DNA from: Fuerstiella marisgermanici
Lineage (GTDB): Bacteria; Planctomycetota; Planctomycetia; Planctomycetales; Planctomycetaceae
Direction of reading: 5' to 3'
Length of the DNA: 64,000 nt
Assembly: GCF_001983935.1 (NCBI RefSeq)
Contig: NZ_CP017641.1
Coordinates: 372,001-436,000, forward strand
The translations under genes were made by a program, and so were the position numbers. Positions 48,127 to 57,012 of this stretch are shown here, piece by piece. Every line of letters starts with the position of its first letter. Position 1 is the stretch's first letter. A model generated the notes under the pieces. It was not told the origin of the DNA. It saw nothing but the letters and a program-made list of their open reading frames with translations, and made no database searches.

Positions 48127-48328
48127 GGTAGGTTCCTTTTTGTTGGAGTGGGGAGAAGTCGAGAACTGTTGGTTATTGAGACGACATCCGGCAATTTGGT
48201 TCTACTGGACGCCGTTATTCCTGTTATTGAATGAACTCTGTTACTGCCAATGACATCGTAGCAAATTTGTCTGCTCTGGCGATTCTGCCGCCTGGACGTG
48301 TCGACAAAGCGTTCATCGGGGCATGTAA

Positions 48329-49438
48329 TCAGTTGGTGGCCGCAGGGTCTTGGTCTTCGAGGATCGAATGCCCTGAACGCGACGGAATTCGAGGTAACGT
48401 GATATTCGGAAACTCGCCTTCCAAAGCGCCCATGAAGTTGACGATGTCCGTGACTTCCCGCTCGGCCAGTTCCATATCAAGCTGTACGTCCGCCATCACT
48501 CGCACGGCTTCTGCCAGTGACTCGACAGCCCCGTTATGAAAGTACGGAGCGGTCAAGGTGATATTCCTAAGCACCGGCACCTTGAACTGGTGCTTGTCCT
48601 CCGGTTGTTTAGTGACCTCATACCGCCCAAGGTCTTTGGCTAGTGCATACTTGTCCAGAAAACGACGGTTCGAGAATCGCGGAAATTCTTCAAAGCTGGC
48701 GTCGGTTAAGCCTGGTGTCCAGCCGTTAAACGCCGGTCCGGAATGGCACTCGGTGCAACCTGCTGATTCGAAAAGCTGCATGCCACGAACCTGCGACGCT
48801 GACAAGGCAGACCGGTCGCCATCGACATACCGATCGTAGGCACTGTTCGGCGTGATGAGTGTTCGTTCAAAGGCGGCAATTGCTTTGACGGCATTGTCGA
48901 TTGTGACCGAGTCGTCGTCGCCAAACACAGTGGCAAAGGCTGAGCGGTATCCGGGAATGGCTGCAACGCGTTCAATTGCCTTATCATGGTTTGGCATCCC
49001 CATTTCCGGGCCCGCAATCACGGGACCTTTGGCCTGCTCTTCCAGGTCTGGAGCCCGTCCATCCCAGAACTGCGATGTTTGGAACACGGAATTCCAAACC
49101 GTCGGGGCGTTGCGGGGACCGATTCGACCGTGGATTCCCATTGAAGAAGGTCGCCCGTCGTCCCCACCTTCCATCAGGTTATGACAGGTGTTGCACGAAA
49201 CCGTGCCGGTTAGTGAAAGCCTTGGATCGAAAAACAGCTGTTTTCCCAACTCGACTTTCTCGGCCGTTGTCGGGTTGTTCGCGGGGGATTCGGCCCTGGT
49301 GGGAAGTGTTTGCCAGACGTCGCTGACCGTGTGCTTCTCTTGTTCGGATGGTTGCGAGTTTGCCATTGGGGCCGTGACCAGCACTGCAACCAGCGGCAGT
49401 GCAGCGCGGACGACGTGTCTGGTGTGAGCGAATTGCAT
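48329..49438 (-). CDS. Di-haem cytochrome c peroxidase
   Basis: A 369-residue periplasmic enzyme that reduces hydrogen peroxide with electrons from cytochrome c. After a signal peptide (ending ATAPMANSQ or nearby) there are two haem c motifs, CNTCHN near residue 85 and CTECHSGPAF near 225. Also seen are GRIGPRNAPTVWNSVFQTSQFWDGRAPDLEEQAKGP, the conserved MauG/CCP segment, and VPVLRNITLTAPYFHNGA near the C-terminus. The start at 49438 fits the signal. It stands between the DsrE-like gene and the bacterioferritin-like gene in the same-strand array, pointing to peroxide handling alongside respiration. Confidence 0.92.
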   Translation of the reverse strand: MQFAHTRHVVRAALPLVAVLVTAPMANSQPSEQEKHTVSDVWQTLPTRAESPANNPTTAEKVELGKQLFFDPRLSLTGTVSCNTCHNLMEGGDDGRPSSMGIHGRIGPRNAPTVWNSVFQTSQFWDGRAPDLEEQAKGPVIAGPEMGMPNHDKAIERVAAIPGYRSAFATVFGDDDSVTIDNAVKAIAAFERTLITPNSAYDRYVDGDRSALSASQVRGMQLFESAGCTECHSGPAFNGWTPGLTDASFEEFPRFSNRRFLDKYALAKDLGRYEVTKQPEDKHQFKVPVLRNITLTAPYFHNGAVESLAEAVRVMADVQLDMELAEREVTDIVNFMGALEGEFPNITLPRIPSRSGHSILEDQDPAATN

Positions 49439-49511
49439 TTTCTATTCCTTCCTTCAACTATGGAGTGCCATATCAGATTTATTGTCTTTGTGTGATTGCC
49501 CTGGTTCTGTA

Positions 49512-50615
49512 TTACTTTCCCAACGGTACGTAGGCGTAGCCGTCGGCTTGCAGGTTGACCAGCGACGTCAAAGCTGAAACGGCGACGTCAGCGAAGACGA
49601 CAACGTCATCCGGATTGCCGCCCTTCCCAATGAGTGACTGACCGCACACGAAGATTTCGACGCCCGCATCGTGCAGTTTATGCAGGCAATCAAGATTCGG
49701 GTTTCCTTTTGTCTCGTGGCGTTTGGTGTAGGCATCAACGTTCAAAACGGTCAGTGTTGCGTCACCGTGTAACACGATGGCGATGTCGACTTTCGCTGGC
49801 TTCTTACCTGCTCCCTGATAGATGTTCACAAAACGAGCCACCTTTTCGATAGCCGGATTCAATGCGTCCGGCTTACCGCTTTGAGTGAGATCAACAACGA
49901 TTCTGCTTCCGTTGCGCGGCTGTTGTGCTGCGTTTGGCAGCTTCACGACTTTGCCGTATTTCGCGATGGTGGGATTAATGTATTCCAAATTGCCGTTTGA
50001 AAACGCCGCATGGTTGTCCTTTTTGGCATGAACGACCTTAGGCAGCGTGTACGGTTTGTGAATTTCGTCCATGCCGTTCTTAAGAAAACGGCTGACCAGT
50101 TTGGCGTGTTCCTGAACCAGCATGATTACGAACGGATCGTCGGCTTCGTACGTTACCTCCATGCCTTGCTTCGTTTCTTTGTACGTCAACGTGTAGTCGT
50201 CGGCGTGCTTGATGAGTTCGACAAAGACTGGGTGGAAAGTCATTGGAGGCAGCGGCTCGTTTTCATGAACACGATTCTCCATGGCCGGCACGTGTTCTTT
50301 GAGCATCGCGACAATTTTGGTGTCGTCAGACTCGGTGGTTGCCTCGGCTCCTTTCGGAAGCATCTTCACGGTGCGAGTAATTTTTTCACGCGCTGCAAAC
50401 ATGGCGTGTAGTGTCGTCATGTCTTCACGCATTTCCGCTGACATGCCGCGTCCTCGCCCCCTGCCACGGCCAACCCCTTGACCTCGACCGGGCTGAGCCA
50501 CGGCGACATCGCCAATGGCGAGGGCGACCACTACGGCCGCCAATATGTGCGTGATGCGTCGGATTGTTTGGCTTGCTGGGCGGAATGAAAATGGTGATTT
50601 GCGAACTGTGTTCAT
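49512..50615 (-). CDS. Secreted protein with C-terminal DsrE-like domain
   Basis: A 367-residue exported protein. A signal region (ITHILAAVVVALAIGDVAVAQ) precedes a Gly-Arg repeat stretch (GRGQGVGRGRGRGRG, residues 59-73). Residues 80-215 form a helical domain of unknown type with a pattern of conserved-looking His and Glu. The last 130 residues form a DsrE/F-like fold: RIVVDLTQSGKPD, VDIAIVLHGDATL, CLHKLHDAGVEIFVCGQSLI and VVVFADVAVSALTSLVN. The segment with Cys in EIFVCGQSL is the usual DsrE active-site area. The start overlaps the CoA-disulfide reductase stop as ATGA, so translation is coupled. A link to sulfur carrying is inferred from the domain and neighbours. Confidence 0.8.
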   Translation of the reverse strand: MNTVRKSPFSFRPASQTIRRITHILAAVVVALAIGDVAVAQPGRGQGVGRGRGRGRGMSAEMREDMTTLHAMFAAREKITRTVKMLPKGAEATTESDDTKIVAMLKEHVPAMENRVHENEPLPPMTFHPVFVELIKHADDYTLTYKETKQGMEVTYEADDPFVIMLVQEHAKLVSRFLKNGMDEIHKPYTLPKVVHAKKDNHAAFSNGNLEYINPTIAKYGKVVKLPNAAQQPRNGSRIVVDLTQSGKPDALNPAIEKVARFVNIYQGAGKKPAKVDIAIVLHGDATLTVLNVDAYTKRHETKGNPNLDCLHKLHDAGVEIFVCGQSLIGKGGNPDDVVVFADVAVSALTSLVNLQADGYAYVPLGK

Positions 50616-52282
50616 GATTCTGTCTCCGTGGAATGATGCTGTTGCCATGTGCGATAACCGCCGCTGAGGTTGAATACGTCGAAGCCGTTGTGTTTCAATA
50701 ATCGAGTCGCCATGTATCCGCGCTGACCGACGAAGCAATACACCGCGATGCGTCGGTCCTGAGGAATTTCCGCCAATCTTTCGCGAAGTTCTTCCAGCGG
50801 AATGTTTGTCGCATCGCCGATGTTTCCGGCATCGAATTCACGTTGTGTGCGAACGTCCAGCACAAACCAGTCAGGCGATTTCGGTGGTGATTGCAATTCA
50901 GGGACGTGAGTTACCGGATGGTCGCCTCGCAACACGCCTGACGCGACGAAGCCCGCCATGTTGACCGGGTCTTTCGCCGAGCCGTATTGTGGTGCATAGC
51001 AGAGTTCGACTTCTTCCAGGTCGTAGACCGTCATTCCGCCGTGAATCGCCATCGCAATCACGTCGATGCGTTTGTCGACTCCGTTTTTGCCCACCGCCTG
51101 AGCGCCCCAGATGCGGCCGTCTTCGGGATTGAACAACAGCTTCAATGTCATTTGCGAAGCGCCGGGGTAGTAGCCAGCGTGGTCGTTGGGATGAATGTAG
51201 ATTTTGCGGTGGGAGCGATTCGCACGTCGAAGCAATTTTTCGCTGTGGCCGGTCATCGCAGCGGTTTTACCGAACACGCCCACGACAGCCGTCCCCTGAG
51301 TACCTCGGTACGTTGAGTTACGGCCGAAGATGTGGTCAGCTGCGATGCGGCCCTGCCGATTGGCTGGGCCCGCGAGTGGTATCTGCGTTGGCTCGCCGGT
51401 GAGGAAATCTTTGACTTGCGCTACGTCGCCAACGGCGTAGATGTGGGGATCGTTTGTCTGCATGTGATCATTGGTGATGATGCCACCCCGTGGACCACAC
51501 TCGATTCCGGCGTCGGCGGCCAGTTTGCTTTCCGGTCGCACGCCGATGCAAACAACCGCGAAACAGGCGGGAATAGAAGCGCCGGACTTGAGCCTCACCG
51601 TTAGGTTGCCGTCGGCGGTCGGATTGTCTTCAAACGCTTCCGCAGAATCATTCAGTCGTAACGAAACGCCCTGTTCACGCAGATGATCTTCCAACGGACG
51701 AACCATCTCCGCATCCCACGGCGGCAGGATTTGGTCGACCAGTTCGACAACTGTGACATTGAGTCCTCGCCGAACAAGGTTCTCCGCAACTTCGATTCCG
51801 ATGAATCCGGCGCCAACGATGACGGCTCGGCGGCTGCCGCCTGTCGTGACGAGCTCGTGCATGCGATCAGCGTCAGTGAGATCACGCAACTCCAGGACGT
51901 GCGGGCTGTCAATGCCCGGAATCGGAGGACGAAACGGCGATGCGCCAGTGGAAATTATTAGCCGGTCGTATGTCTCAGTGTAGCTTTCGCCTGTTTCCAG
52001 ATTCCTGACTGTGATGGACTGACTGTCCCGATTGATATAAGTGACTTCCTGTCGAGTCCGCACGTCGAGTCGATGTCGCTGACGAAGTTGAGCGGCTGGA
52101 GCCACGAGTAACTTGTCACGGATTTCGATTTCCCCGCCCACGTAATACGGGAGCCCACAATTCGCAAACGACGGTTCAGCCCCGCGTTCAATCAGAATGA
52201 TCTCCGCCTCTTCATTCAGTCGCCTCGCACGAGCGGCGGCAGAAGCTCCTCCGGCAACGGCGCCGACGATGACAATCTTCAT
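50612..52282 (-). CDS. CoA-disulfide reductase with C-terminal rhodanese
   Basis: A 556-residue flavoprotein fusion. Residues 1-450 form the CoA-disulfide/NADH-oxidase-like fold: MKIVIVGAVAGGASAAARAR (FAD), active-site SFANCGLPYYVGG with Cys42, AVIVGAGFIGIEVAENL (NADH), and IYAVGDVAQVKDFLTGEP. Residues 455-550 are rhodanese, with AVYCFVGQRGYMATRLL carrying the catalytic Cys516. Such CoADR-RHD proteins reduce CoA persulfides or polysulfides and release sulfide or pass sulfur on. The gene lies between SQR (53-base gap) and the DsrE-like gene (four-base overlap). It may reduce or recycle low-molecular-weight persulfides made by the oxidation pathway. Confidence 0.93.
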   Translation of the reverse strand: MKIVIVGAVAGGASAAARARRLNEEAEIILIERGAEPSFANCGLPYYVGGEIEIRDKLLVAPAAQLRQRHRLDVRTRQEVTYINRDSQSITVRNLETGESYTETYDRLIISTGASPFRPPIPGIDSPHVLELRDLTDADRMHELVTTGGSRRAVIVGAGFIGIEVAENLVRRGLNVTVVELVDQILPPWDAEMVRPLEDHLREQGVSLRLNDSAEAFEDNPTADGNLTVRLKSGASIPACFAVVCIGVRPESKLAADAGIECGPRGGIITNDHMQTNDPHIYAVGDVAQVKDFLTGEPTQIPLAGPANRQGRIAADHIFGRNSTYRGTQGTAVVGVFGKTAAMTGHSEKLLRRANRSHRKIYIHPNDHAGYYPGASQMTLKLLFNPEDGRIWGAQAVGKNGVDKRIDVIAMAIHGGMTVYDLEEVELCYAPQYGSAKDPVNMAGFVASGVLRGDHPVTHVPELQSPPKSPDWFVLDVRTQREFDAGNIGDATNIPLEELRERLAEIPQDRRIAVYCFVGQRGYMATRLLKHNGFDVFNLSGGYRTWQQHHSTETES

Positions 52283-52335
52283 TTCTCATTCCTGTGGTTG
52301 GGCAAACGGGAAAACGTCAGTGTGACTGATCCGGG

Positions 52336-53520
52336 CTATACGCGGCCTTTTAGCATTCCGTGCCAGTACATCGCCGGAAGGCCGAACTTCTTGGACATGA
52401 ACATACTGAACCGTTCCTTGTCCTGCTCGAATGGAAAGGTTTCGGCGGGCTGTCCGCTATAATCAAACTCCGCCAGCACCAGCGAATCGTAGCCTGTTAC
52501 CACCGGGCAGGAAGTGTAGCCGTCGTAGCTGGCTGTGGGTGACTGTTGATTCATCGAAGCAAGCAGATTGGCTACGAGTACCGGTGCTTGTTTTCGAATC
52601 GCTGCGCCGGTCTTCGAGGTCGGCAAGCTGGATGCGTCGCCAAGTCCATACACGTTTGGGAATCGAGTGTGCTGCAATGTATGTTTATCCACTTCGACCC
52701 ACCCGGTTTCTCCCGCCAACTCGCTTTGCGCGACAAAGTCTGGCGCGCTCATGGGCGGAGTCACATGGATCATGTCGTACTTGATGACTAATTCTTCATC
52801 AGTGTCCATGTGCCGATATACAGCCTCTTTCGAAGCCGGTCGAATTTCGACAAGGTTGTGTCGGTAACGAGGCTCGACCTTTTTTCGCTGGCACACCTGT
52901 TCAAGCACAATTCTGTAACGATCGACAGCAAATAGACGCGGCCCGGCAAGTGTAAAGATCACGTCGACATTGTCGCGAACGCCTGTGCGACGAAAGTGAT
53001 CTTCGGCAAGGTAGCAAATTTTCTGGGGAGCACCGCCGCACTTGACGGCTCCCGCAGGTTGCGTAAACAACGCCACGCCCTGCTTCAATTCACGAATGAA
53101 TTTCCACGTGCTTGCCACAGTGTCGATTGAGTAATTGCTGCATACACCGTCCTTCCCGACCGATTCCTTCAGCCCCTTTACTTGATCCCAATTGATTTGG
53201 ATTCCTGGGGCGACCACCAAATAATCATATCCGATTGTCTCGCCGTCGTCGGTCGTAATTGAGTTGGCCGCTGGTGAGAATGAGGCAACACGCTTTTTAA
53301 TCCAGTTGACTCCGTATGGAATCAGTTCCGCTTCGTTGCGAGCAGATTCGTCCGCCTCAAACATTCCACCGCCGACTAGCGTCCACAACGGCTGGTAGTA
53401 GTGTTTTTCTGAAGGTTCGATAACTGCTACGTCGAGCGACGCGTCAGCATTCTTTAGTCGAGCGGCTACTGTAATGCCAGCTGTGCCGCCGCCAACGATA
53501 ACGATTTGATGATGATTCAT
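52336..53520 (-). CDS. sqr: Sulfide:quinone oxidoreductase
   Basis: A 394-residue peripheral membrane flavoprotein that oxidises sulfide and passes electrons to quinone. The FAD motif is IVIVGGGTAGITVAARL. The redox Cys pair matches the human-type enzyme (SQOR): Cys161 in KCGGAPQKICYL and Cys338 in YTSCPVVTGYDSLVLAEFDY. A third Cys, at 127, lies near the expected flavin-linked position. YGLGDASSLPTSKTGAA gives the second FAD block. The group looks closer to the mitochondrial/type II SQR than to FCC flavoproteins. It sits between DUF1641 and CoADR, and its quinone link to the bd oxidase downstream is the key inference of the cluster. Confidence 0.93.
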   Translation of the reverse strand: MNHHQIVIVGGGTAGITVAARLKNADASLDVAVIEPSEKHYYQPLWTLVGGGMFEADESARNEAELIPYGVNWIKKRVASFSPAANSITTDDGETIGYDYLVVAPGIQINWDQVKGLKESVGKDGVCSNYSIDTVASTWKFIRELKQGVALFTQPAGAVKCGGAPQKICYLAEDHFRRTGVRDNVDVIFTLAGPRLFAVDRYRIVLEQVCQRKKVEPRYRHNLVEIRPASKEAVYRHMDTDEELVIKYDMIHVTPPMSAPDFVAQSELAGETGWVEVDKHTLQHTRFPNVYGLGDASSLPTSKTGAAIRKQAPVLVANLLASMNQQSPTASYDGYTSCPVVTGYDSLVLAEFDYSGQPAETFPFEQDKERFSMFMSKKFGLPAMYWHGMLKGRV

Positions 53521-53611
53521 CGCGAAGGTCCTTATGTGTTCGAACGTATGGGTTCCAGGATATCAGTGTGCAAAAATGCGGGGCGCCGGAAACAGGTGAA
53601 CGGGCTTATGA

Positions 53612-54346
53612 TCACGAACTCACTTTGTGTCTATGTTGATGTGAAAGTTCGCCGCCAAAACATTTGGCAAACTGCAGGCCAAACGACAACGCTCGCTGTG
53701 TGTTCGGATCGCGCATCGCCTTGAGCATGCCGAACAAACCGACCCGTTGGGGAACCGGGTGTTCGCACGTACCGCGACTGCAGTTTGCCAAAGCTGCACC
53801 GGCGATGCCCACGGTTTCCACAGAATGCTCTGCCAGCACGTCGGACTTGACCAGAAACCCAATGCGATCCAGTTCTTCCCGCCGTATTTGGCCGCCTAGG
53901 TAAAGTATGGCGTGCAGCCCCTGGCGAATACTTTGTTCCAGATCAATGCCATCGTCTTTCAGTTGCGTTGCCCACTCATCGAAAACGTCGACTACTGTCG
54001 CGGTTAGCCCTGGCAGGTCGTCCAGTAGCGCACTGCCAGCTTCCAACTGTGGCAATCGAGATATCAGCTTTTCAATATTCCGGATGTTTTCTGGCTCAGT
54101 GAATCGGCCAAACAGCTTGAACAACGTCGTCGCTCGTTGTTCAAGATCGATCCCTTCCTGCGATGCCTGCCTGCAAATCGCGTCCAAAAAGTCGGTTGCC
54201 ATTGCGATCAGGTTTGGGATGTCACCGGCTATCTGCAACATCTGGTCAAGAGCTGCGGCTCGGTCGAGCAGTCGATGCAAAGCTTCGGTCGTTTGTGGAT
54301 CGTTCAAACGATCCGCAAGTGACGGTCTTTCAAGTGTAGTTTCCAT
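53612..54346 (-). CDS. DUF1641 protein
   Basis: A 244-residue helical protein of the DUF1641 family, often encoded beside SQR and related flavoproteins. It has several similar helical segments (LLDRAAALDQMLQIAGDIPNLIAMATDFLDAI and LEAGSALLDDLPGLTATVVDVFD). The C-terminal quarter contains GLFGMLKAMRDPNTQRALSFGLQFAKCFG, the most conserved part of the family. It lacks signal and membrane segments. The ATG at 54346 is preferred; an in-frame GTG lies two codons earlier. Its molecular role is unknown; position suggests it supports SQR. Confidence 0.85.
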   Translation of the reverse strand: METTLERPSLADRLNDPQTTEALHRLLDRAAALDQMLQIAGDIPNLIAMATDFLDAICRQASQEGIDLEQRATTLFKLFGRFTEPENIRNIEKLISRLPQLEAGSALLDDLPGLTATVVDVFDEWATQLKDDGIDLEQSIRQGLHAILYLGGQIRREELDRIGFLVKSDVLAEHSVETVGIAGAALANCSRGTCEHPVPQRVGLFGMLKAMRDPNTQRALSFGLQFAKCFGGELSHQHRHKVSS

Positions 54347-54442
54347 GGTCACCTCGATGATTGAAATTGCAAAGTCGGACTATCGCTGTGATGTTGTCTG
54401 AGACATGGCTTGCAGACCGTTCTTAGAGCTGGGCTTGGACTT

Positions 54443-54709
54443 TCAGTCATTTTCGTAGCGATTGTCGACCGGATCTTCTGGATGCTTTGCGGCGTCGCTA
54501 ACGTGATTTCGCTCATCAGCAAAGGGGGCGATTGTGGTTTTTGCATCGCCTGAATTGGGCTTGCGAGCGTCGGGCGATTTCATGTCGGAGTGCGGATCCA
54601 CCGCACAGCTTCCCGACATTCAAGTCTTCACGCCGAACTTTGGCAGCACCCACGCGTTGAGGACGAACCAAATGACGAGAACGCCCAACGGTAGAAGTAG
54701 CTCTTTCAT
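54443..54709 (-). CDS. Candidate small membrane selenoprotein (in-frame UGA as Sec)
   Basis: The ATG at 54709 has an AAAAGGA ribosome site and lies 14 bases after the dioxygenase stop. The first 29 codons give a membrane anchor (MKELLLPLGVLVIWFVLNA) ending LPKFGVKT. A TGA at 54620-54622 comes next. Read as selenocysteine, the frame continues U-M-S-G-S-C and 53 more residues to a TGA at 54443, 88 residues in all with a polar tail. A stem-loop fitting a bacterial SECIS begins right after the TGA. Without recoding the product would be a 29-residue peptide. Genes of this shape with Cys in place of U (GVxTCMSGxC) are what I recall from similar sulfur clusters. Sec decoding is inferred, not proven. 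Confidence 0.7.
54582..54619 (-). promoter_or_regulatory. Candidate bacterial SECIS stem-loop
   Basis: Immediately after the in-frame TGA the mRNA can fold into a lower 7-bp stem (ATGTCGG with CCGACAT), an internal loop (GAAGCT opposite T) and an upper 6-bp stem (GTGCGG with CCGCAC) closed by the 5-base loop TGGAT. The loop starts 20 bases after the TGA and has G at its second position, which matches the known bacterial SECIS pattern. All stem pairs are Watson-Crick. Confidence 0.7.
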
Positions 54710-54723
54710 AACTGTTCCTTTTC

Positions 54724-56169
54724 TCATGAGCATTGACCGACTTCCGTATCACAGTTAGCGGTTGACGTTGAGTCAGCGACAGGCAAGCCAGTCGTTGACC
54801 ACGCACCAAAGCCGCCAGACAGGTTGATGACTTCACGACCCGAAGCTTGAATGATGCTAGCCGCAATTGCTGACCGCCCACCGGTTTGGCACTGAGCGAC
54901 AATGGGTTTGTCGGTCGCCAGGTTCGCCAAATTGTCGGGCAAGCGGCCTAGAAACTGGTGCTCGGCGGCGAGAATTCGCCCTTTGTTCCATTCATCGTTG
55001 GAACGGACATCAATCAGATCGACGTCGCCCGATTCGATCCGCTGTTTCAGCTCTTGCGGAGTTGCGGATTGGTAGCTTTCTGTCGCGAGTCCCGCCGCGC
55101 GGACTTCTGCCACATCGAAGTAGCCACGCACGTCATCAAGGCCGATTTTCCGTAGGACGCGAGTCGCTTCGGCAAGCTGGCCTGGATCCGCAATCAGATA
55201 TGTGGGGATGGAATAATCGACAACCCAGCCCGCCCATCCAGCAAGCAGCGATGTGGGAATGTTAATGGTCCCGGCAACATGCCCGTCTGCGAATTGCGAG
55301 GCAGGCGAAATGTCGATGACAGTCGCTTCATCCAAAGTCTTCGTTACAGATTCTACGGGCTGAAGTTCTGGAAGACCCTTGTCGCCGATGATATCGGGCC
55401 CTTCCTTGTTGACTCGCTTCATGACTGCAAAGTACTTCGGAGCTTCCGGCTGATCCGATAGGATGTACTTCACGAATTCGTCTTCGTCCTTAAACTGCAG
55501 CGCCGGGTTAAACAGTTTTTCGTAGCCGACCGTGGACGAAGGGATCGCTCCGAGTCCCTTGCCGCACGCGCTACCTGCGCCATGAGCGGGCCAGACCTGC
55601 AGATAGTCCGGAAGCTTCTTGAAGCGTTCAGCAGAGTGAAACAGATCGCGGGCCCCTGGTTCGGCTGTGTTCGCCAGCCCGGCCGCTTCTTCCAGCAGGT
55701 CCGGACGGCCAATCGAACCGACGAACACGAAGTCGCCAGTGAAGATTCCCATCGGCTTGTCAGCGCCGCCGCCCTGGTCAGTCAGCATAAACGAAATACT
55801 TTCAGGCGTGTGACCGGGTGTGTGCAGAACATCGAATTTGATGTTTCCGGCCATGAAGGAATCGCCATCCTTCACCAGTTGATGATCGTATTGATCGGCG
55901 AACAGATACTTCCAGTCCGCCGGACCTTCATCAGAAACATAAAGCTTCGCGCCCACTCGGTCAGCCAGTTCACGCGCACCGGACACATAATCAGCGTGAA
56001 TGTGAGTCTCCGCGACTGCGATCAGCTTGAGACCTTCGCGGTCGGCCATTTCCAGGTATTGGTTGATGTCGCGACCGGGATCGACAACGACGGCCACTTT
56101 GGCTCGCTGGCAACCGACCATGTAAGAAGCATGAGCCAGAGCTTTGTCGTAGAAGTATTTGAGCAGCAT
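54724..56169 (-). CDS. Persulfide dioxygenase-rhodanese (ETHE1/CstB-like)
   Basis: A 481-residue cytoplasmic fusion. Residues 1-255 are a metallo-beta-lactamase-fold persulfide dioxygenase: VAVVVDPGRDINQYLE, THIHADYVSGARELA (iron-binding His/Asp), LHTPGHTPESISFML and GDFVFVGSIGRPDLLE. Two rhodanese domains follow. The first (about 270-365) lacks an obvious Cys; the second (about 375-465) has catalytic Cys in VAQCQTGGRSAIAAS. This matches ETHE1/CstB-like enzymes that oxidise glutathione- or low-molecular-weight persulfides to sulfite. A Cys-containing tail (ANCDTEVGQCS) ends the protein. It fits downstream of SQR in the pathway, with TauE possibly exporting sulfite. Confidence 0.92.
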   Translation of the reverse strand: MLLKYFYDKALAHASYMVGCQRAKVAVVVDPGRDINQYLEMADREGLKLIAVAETHIHADYVSGARELADRVGAKLYVSDEGPADWKYLFADQYDHQLVKDGDSFMAGNIKFDVLHTPGHTPESISFMLTDQGGGADKPMGIFTGDFVFVGSIGRPDLLEEAAGLANTAEPGARDLFHSAERFKKLPDYLQVWPAHGAGSACGKGLGAIPSSTVGYEKLFNPALQFKDEDEFVKYILSDQPEAPKYFAVMKRVNKEGPDIIGDKGLPELQPVESVTKTLDEATVIDISPASQFADGHVAGTINIPTSLLAGWAGWVVDYSIPTYLIADPGQLAEATRVLRKIGLDDVRGYFDVAEVRAAGLATESYQSATPQELKQRIESGDVDLIDVRSNDEWNKGRILAAEHQFLGRLPDNLANLATDKPIVAQCQTGGRSAIAASIIQASGREVINLSGGFGAWSTTGLPVADSTSTANCDTEVGQCS

Positions 56170-56187
56170 CTTTGGATCTCCTTCAGT

Positions 56188-57012
56188 TTATAGAATGACC
56201 GTTTTTGCGATTACGAATACAGCGACCAGTACAACCGCCGTTGCGAATACTTTTTGCAACGTTGGTCCCTTGAGTTTTCCGGCGACCAGGCCACCGAGCC
56301 AAATGCCAATGAATCCGCCGACAAGAAACTGCAGGGTTGTTTCGAGCGACAATTCGCGTCCCGACACCACGTACGACGTGACGCCACTGATACTGATGAG
56401 GAAGATCACGAACAGCGAGGTCCCTACGGCTCGATGAATTGCCATTCCGCTGAACAACACGAGTGCAGGCACGATGACAAAACCCCCGCCGACTCCGAAC
56501 ATTCCTGACAGCATTCCCGTCAGCAAACCAACCAACATCAACAGTTGGGCACACTTTGACGTCATCCGAAGCGTTCCGTCTTCGTCACGCTGGCACGCCG
56601 AGCGATCAGCTGCAGCCTGCCCTTCAATCAAACACACGCCGGTCACCAACTGTGGGTTGCGAGTTTTAGCCCACATCCTCCATGCCACGACCAGCATTAA
56701 ACACCCGAACATCACCAACAAGACTGCTTCCGGAAACAGTGTCGAGAGATAAGATCCAATCGGTGCGCCGATCATCCCGGCAACGGCAAACAGTAAACCA
56801 GTCCGCAGTTCAACCTCGCCTCGCCACAGACGAGGGACGACTCCTGCGAAGGCGGTCCCGCCAACCGATGCGAGTGAAATGCCGACTGCTTCGCGAGGCG
56901 CGATGGAAAGGCCGTAGACCAGAAATGGCACAGCAAAGACACCGCCACCGCCACCAGTGAGGCCAAGTGCGAAACCGACAGCAGATCCAAATAGAACGGC
57001 TAGACCGAACAT
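56188..57012 (-). CDS. TauE/SafE-family anion exporter
   Basis: A 274-residue inner-membrane protein with about eight helices. The two repeated halves start GSAVGFALGLTGGGGGVFAVPFLVYGL and GLLTGMLSGMFGVGGGFVIVPALVLFSG, the DUF81/TauE pattern. Family members carry sulfite, sulfoacetate or other organosulfur anions. A soluble loop of about 30 residues (ACQRDEDGTLRMTSK area) lies between the halves. It overlaps the rhodanese gene by 13 bases upstream and precedes the persulfide dioxygenase by 18 bases. Sulfite export from the dioxygenase reaction is the natural inference; transport of sulfide or thiosulfate is possible too. Confidence 0.9.
   Translation of the reverse strand: MFGLAVLFGSAVGFALGLTGGGGGVFAVPFLVYGLSIAPREAVGISLASVGGTAFAGVVPRLWRGEVELRTGLLFAVAGMIGAPIGSYLSTLFPEAVLLVMFGCLMLVVAWRMWAKTRNPQLVTGVCLIEGQAAADRSACQRDEDGTLRMTSKCAQLLMLVGLLTGMLSGMFGVGGGFVIVPALVLFSGMAIHRAVGTSLFVIFLISISGVTSYVVSGRELSLETTLQFLVGGFIGIWLGGLVAGKLKGPTLQKVFATAVVLVAVFVIAKTVIL

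Noticed and set aside
54620-54622. The TGA as an ordinary stop ending a 29-residue peptide
   Set aside because: Kept as the alternative, but the open frame beyond, the Cys five residues on and the paired stem-loop at the right distance make recoding more likely.
54516-54902. 128-codon minus-strand frame across the end of the persulfide dioxygenase and the small gene
   Set aside because: It is out of frame with both, has no ribosome site and its translation has no pattern. The 88-codon frame with the UGA explains the region better.
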